Below are positions 60,857-64,000 of a DNA stretch of 64,000 nucleotides, piece by piece (positions within the stretch are counted from its first letter, which is position 1; the number at the start of each line of letters is the position of its first letter). The notes under the pieces are model-generated. The model was given only the letters and a program-made list of their open reading frames with translations. It did no database searches and had not been told where the DNA came from. The position numbers and the translations under genes are program-made. The stretch is from positions 339,059 through 403,058 of the forward strand of contig NZ_JAGGKI010000005.1 in NCBI RefSeq assembly GCF_017873605.1. The letters are read 5' to 3'. The DNA is from Paenibacillus lactis. GTDB lineage: Bacteria; Bacillota; Bacilli; Paenibacillales; Paenibacillaceae.

Positions 60857-62045
60857 TTACTTGGATAAATCTTGCATGAGGGCGTTTTGGTCTTTCGGCT
60901 GCGCTTCAAACCATTTCAGGAAAGCTTCGGCAACCACCGCACCCGCAAGCCCGTTCGGATGCGGATCATCGGAAGAGCTCATATACTTCGGCTCGATCTG
61001 ATGCTCCTCCGGAGCCGGGCAGGACAGGATCTCCGCGATATCGAACACGGCGTCCACGCCTTCCGGAGGACGGGTGCGAATCACTTCATTGACGGTACGC
61101 CATACCTCTTCCCTGTCTCCGGTAAAATTGAAACGGAGGTACAGTGAAGAGGATAATCCGCGGTTTCGTCCCGTCCTCCCTCTGCTTTAAGCGTCTTACA
61201 ATCGCGGACAAGTCATCCAGCAGTTCCCGGGAGCTTCTCGCTCCGATATCGATATCGTTGACGCCGAGCGCGATCGCAACAACGTCCCCTTTCGCTGCCT
61301 TCGCGAGCCACGGGCCATCTGCCGAAGCGTCATAAGCTCTCGCCCAGCCGGAACCCAGATTCCATACGCTGTAGTCCGGCGATAGGCCATCCGCAATTCG
61401 GGCTACCCAGTAATCGTAGCCGTCTTTAGCCGTTCTTACGCCTTGGGTAATGGAATCGCCCAGGAAGATCATCCGCTGCTTGACCGGTCGGGCGTATCCT
61501 ATAAATGCTGGCATGACCAAACGGTTCTCTGCCGGCATGAACGCTGTTCCAAGCTCGTCATCCGTCAGGTTTCCCTCAGCCTCATAAGCTGATACGAGCA
61601 GCCCCTCCGTATTGTACGGCACCGATTTCCCCGGGGAGAGCGTCCTAATCGTCCACGTGAACGCCAGATCATGTCCATCGGGCAGTTCGAGCTGTACCGG
61701 ATCGCTCCAGAACGTCTCGCCGGGAGCCACCTCCTTACCGGACTTCCCGTCAAAAGTAATTTGTACGCTGGTTCCAGGTACAACCTGTCCATCTCGGCCC
61801 ATGCCGCCATCGGCAGCATAAGCCGCTTCAATGCGCCACGCTCCCCCAGGCATGCTCCCTTTTGCGACCGAACCAACATCCCAAGTAGAATCGACCGAGT
61901 TGCTATGCCAAAATCTCAGCTCCAGCTGCCCGGACTCTCTCGGTTTCATATAGGTTCGATATGTACGTGTACTTCCATCCCCTTGCTCCATAATAAAATT
62001 GGTTGCCGTTGATACTACCGTTAATGATGCATATCTTCCTCTCAC
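60857..62045 (-). pseudogene. SGNH/GDSL-family hydrolase with one frameshift
   Basis: From a GTG at 62045 the frame reads a carbohydrate-binding-like N-terminal part. The SGNH catalytic domain then follows: RMIFLGDSITQGVRT (nucleophile Ser block), GSGWARAYDA, and AIALGVNDIDIG (GxND). At 61131-61133 an extra base in a short run shifts the frame and leads to an early stop at 61086. The other frame continues FNFTGDREEVWRTVNEVIRT to the stop at 60857 and contains the final SDDPHPNG (Asp-x-x-His) block. About 395 residues if repaired. Mutation or sequence error. Confidence 0.85.
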
Positions 62046-62327
62046 AATGTCTCACCCTCAGCTCTATGATCTTGGGAATCTGCGGGAATCGTTTGCAGTT
62101 CCGCTTCTTGCTTAATCTATCGTCGGCCTCGTTCCCCACCGGCATCGACTGCTGATAATCGGCCGATGCTCATGGCCGCCAGTTGTCCTGTTATCCGGCC
62201 TAATGCTCATTGTAGATCAATCCGGTGGAATTGTGTTCATTTTTTTACGCATCATGATGCTAACAGCTTGCCCGGCGCCTCCTGGAACCCAGCAACCAGT
62301 TTAAGGCTTTTTTGGGAAGCACACAAA
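62046..62327. other. Intergenic region, no gene seen
   Basis: Spacer between the SGNH hydrolase and the tRNA gene. It contains CCGGCATCGACTGCTGATAATCGGCC-type low-complexity sequence but no supported gene. Confidence 0.35.
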
Positions 62328-62367
62328 AAAGCTCTTGAACTCCCACAAGGGAAATTCAAGAGCTTCT
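62328..62367 (-). terminator. Terminator of the tRNA-Leu gene
   Basis: AAGCTCTTGAA/TTCAAGAGCTT stem with an inner TCCC/GGGA stem. TTTTTT follows on the minus strand, 19 bases beyond the tRNA 3' end. Confidence 0.85.
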
Positions 62368-62384
62368 TCATGGTAAATAAGGTA

Positions 62385-62468
<84 letters not shown>

Positions 62469-62650
62469 GTATCATGTTCTTCGCTATTCGGAGACAAGCT
62501 CTTATCAGCGGCGACAAGATATATAATATCACGGTAATAATAGGGAGTCAACACTTTTTTTAAAACTTGATTAAACCATGGATGTTCGGTTAAAATAAGA
62601 ACATAAGTTCGTATAATATATCCAATTTCTATATAAAGGCGGTGAAGTTA

Positions 62651-63067
62651 ATGGCCATACCGGCTGTTACCTCAGAGGAGCGGGCGTTGATTAAGAGCTA
62701 CCTGCTTCTGATGTTCATTCATAAGGTGTTTGAGCGGGATTGCCGAATCATTCAGGAGAGCGGTGTCTTCAAGACCCCGCAATTGTATGTGGAGGTGGTC
62801 GGCAACGGAGCGAAGCGGGCGGCCGTGCTTCTCCGTGAAGTGAAGCAGGAATTCGCGAAGCGGGCGATCAAGGTGTTCGACATCGGTCAGGGCAAGGAAG
62901 GAATCGAGGCGCGCTATGCGTGCAGGGGCTACATTGGATCGATCAACATTCTATGGCCCTCCTTTCGCGAGGAGATGATGGACCGCATGCGGGCCTACCT
63001 CAATCTGCCCACCTCGGAGGCGGAAGAAGGCGTCCTAACTCCCGCTGAGGCCGCCCCAGTCCGCTGA
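62651..63067 (+). CDS. Conserved hypothetical cytoplasmic protein
   Basis: About 138 residues; MAIPAVTSEERALIKSYLLL then MFIHKVFERDCRIIQESGVF, an alpha-helical N-terminal half. The centre has GIEARYACRGYIGSINILWP, and the end is acidic and non-conserved in appearance. Proteins with this opening are known in Bacillales without an assigned role. GGCGGTG lies 6 bases before the ATG at 62651. Monocistronic, with a terminator at 63146-63190. Confidence 0.7.
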   Translation: MAIPAVTSEERALIKSYLLLMFIHKVFERDCRIIQESGVFKTPQLYVEVVGNGAKRAAVLLREVKQEFAKRAIKVFDIGQGKEGIEARYACRGYIGSINILWPSFREEMMDRMRAYLNLPTSEAEEGVLTPAEAAPVR

Positions 63068-63145
63068 GCGGATTACCACTGGACTACACGGATGACCTTG
63101 CTTGATCTTAATGAATCGGGTCCCATCGGTGTCCACAACATAACA

Positions 63146-63190
63146 ACAACCGTCTGCCCCGAAATCCATTCGGAACAGACGGTTGTTTCC
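63146..63190. terminator. Bidirectional terminator
   Basis: AACAACCGTCTG/CAGACGGTTGTT perfect 12-bp stem with a weaker inner TTCCGAATGG region. It lies between convergent genes. Confidence 0.85.
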
Positions 63191-63197
63191 TTAGAGG

Positions 63198-63539
63198 CTA
63201 TTGCAGATGGTGCTGTACCCGGGTCAGACCCTGCGACAGGGCATGTCCTGCGCTTGCAGCCGAAGCGACCGCTACGGCCTCCATAATTTCAGCCTCCGTA
63301 GCCCCCTTCGAGCGAGCTTCCTCCATATGATAGAACGTGCACAGCTCATTGTTCGCGAACAAACCGATGCCAAGAGCAATCAGCTGCTTCGTCTTCTCGT
63401 CCAGCTCTCCCTCACGGAAGCACACGCCCGTGAAATGATGATAAGCCTCTGCCATCTCCGGCATGCTCTGCTTCAGATTGAGAATTTCATTCTTGTAAGC
63501 TGTTACTTTGTCATTGATCATGTCCAAGCGTCTAATCAC
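63198..63539 (-). CDS. Carboxymuconolactone decarboxylase / AhpD-like protein
   Basis: 113 residues, helical CMD family protein. The core FREGELDEKTKQLIALGIGL and NNELCTFYHMEEARSKGATE are the family signature. AhpD enzymes use a C-x-x-C-x-x-H active site; here only one Cys is present (ELCTFYH), so the redox pair is missing. Activity is therefore uncertain and may be different. GTG start at 63539 follows AAAGG; the ATG at 63521 is an alternative. Confidence 0.82.
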   Translation of the reverse strand: MIRRLDMINDKVTAYKNEILNLKQSMPEMAEAYHHFTGVCFREGELDEKTKQLIALGIGLFANNELCTFYHMEEARSKGATEAEIMEAVAVASAASAGHALSQGLTRVQHHLQ

Positions 63540-63644
63540 ACCTTTTCTGAATAATCATGCGTCCAGCTTAAGATGTCCGACGTTCGGCTGATCTATGCCT
63601 TATGCCCTGCCTATTGCCTGCTTATCATCTGCTTATCCTCTGCC

Positions 63645-63863
63645 CTATGGTTCAATCGGGCTTACCCGCGGCTCGCTCTTGAGCTGGTAGCTGTAATTCC
63701 GGTCCAGCTTCACAACGCGCCGATTTCTCCGGCGGATAATGACATGCTGGGGATCCCATGCCACGACGAAGCCGATAATATCATTGCTCTCGAGGCCGTC
63801 CCGGACAACCCGAACAAGGTCGCCGGACAAGCGAAGCTCGTCCAGCCGTTCATCGCTAATCAT
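63645..63863 (-). CDS. Small hypothetical protein
   Basis: 72 residues, MISDERLDELRLSGDLVRVV then RDGLESNDIIGFVVAWDPQH and RRRNRRVVKLDRNY: a small beta-barrel-like basic protein. Family not recognised. GGGAGGGAATGATCGACT precedes the ATG. It may bind nucleic acid, but this is only suggested by the basic RRRNRR motif. Confidence 0.65.
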   Translation of the reverse strand: MISDERLDELRLSGDLVRVVRDGLESNDIIGFVVAWDPQHVIIRRRNRRVVKLDRNYSYQLKSEPRVSPIEP

Positions 63864-63906
63864 AGTCGATCATTCCCTCCCTTAGAATAGGATGCGCATT
63901 TCCTGC

Positions 63907-64000
63907 AATCAGAACCACCCGTCAAACGGGTGGTTTGCTCTTGGGGTATAACCCCTTGTTGCCAAACTGCGCCTAAAGACGCTAGCCTGACAATAAAATT
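63907..64000 (-). mobile_element. IS200-type element, second copy (partial at window end)
   Basis: The last 94 bases are identical to 34051-34144, the left end of the IS200 copy, including the AACCACCCG/CGGGTGGTT hairpin. The transposase would lie beyond the window. Both copies have the same orientation. Confidence 0.88.

Overview
The window looks like a chromosomal segment of a Paenibacillus-type Gram-positive (Bacillota). Evidence: strong AGGAGG-type ribosome binding sites, CcpA (cre) sites, YqhH/YqhG/YqzE homologues, a CwlD-like amidase, LplB/LplC-type sugar permeases with lipoprotein binding proteins, and GntR-LacI hybrid regulators. Base composition is bimodal. About 2.2-18.7 kb is AT-rich accessory DNA; most of the rest is more GC-rich core or metabolic DNA.

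Region 1 (1-2.2 kb): a large two-segment membrane protein, cut by the window edge. Region 2 (about 2.5-19.3 kb) is the most unusual part: an array of small genes separated by about nineteen copies, whole or half, of a 135-190 bp imperfect palindrome. Every copy has the same orientation, and the ends resemble integron attC core sites (RYYYAAC ... GTTRRRY; the 11601-11760 copy fits both exactly). The cargo is typical of integron cassettes: acetyltransferases, Nudix, P-loop kinases, a GyrI-like protein, a histidine phosphatase, an Abi-like N-terminal domain, lipoproteins, orphans and three holin-like peptide/antisense-RNA (type I toxin-antitoxin-like) units. On the minus strand most genes run start, stop, then repeat, as in integron cassettes. 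The right end carries a tandem 31-bp repeat resembling the attC outer arm (attI-like) and a truncated, frameshifted tyrosine recombinase without an obvious IntI-specific insertion. I read it as a decaying integron-like cassette array, unexpected in this lineage.

Region 3 (19.4-25.7 kb): a CPBP protease and its divergent MerR regulator, a secreted RCC1-like/copper-amine-oxidase-N protein, a PAF-acetylhydrolase-like enzyme and an IS5-type relic. Region 4 (25.7-33.3 kb): a carbohydrate uptake operon (two permeases, binding protein, two Gfo/Idh/MocA oxidoreductases) with a GntR-LacI regulator, cre and palindromic operators. Next come a GH2 relic and an IS200-type element (34.05-34.8 kb).

Region 5 (34.9-43.8 kb): class II (B12) ribonucleotide reductase with NrdR boxes and a leader terminator, a YqhH-like helicase with YqhG, secreted proteins, YqzE and an amidase. 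Region 6 (43.8-55.3 kb): an alpha-mannan utilization locus in which a binding protein and two permeases are followed by two cytoplasmic GH76 enzymes, a GH125 mannosidase and a secreted GH76 with three CBM6-like modules; a GntR-LacI regulator lies upstream. Region 7 (55.6-64 kb): DinB-like protein, lipoprotein, an ECF sigma/anti-sigma-like pair sharing a promoter motif with a DUF4367-like gene, a Phd-Uma2 fusion with three operator repeats, a frameshifted SGNH hydrolase, tRNA-Leu(CAG), small conserved genes, and the start of a second IS200 copy at the window end.
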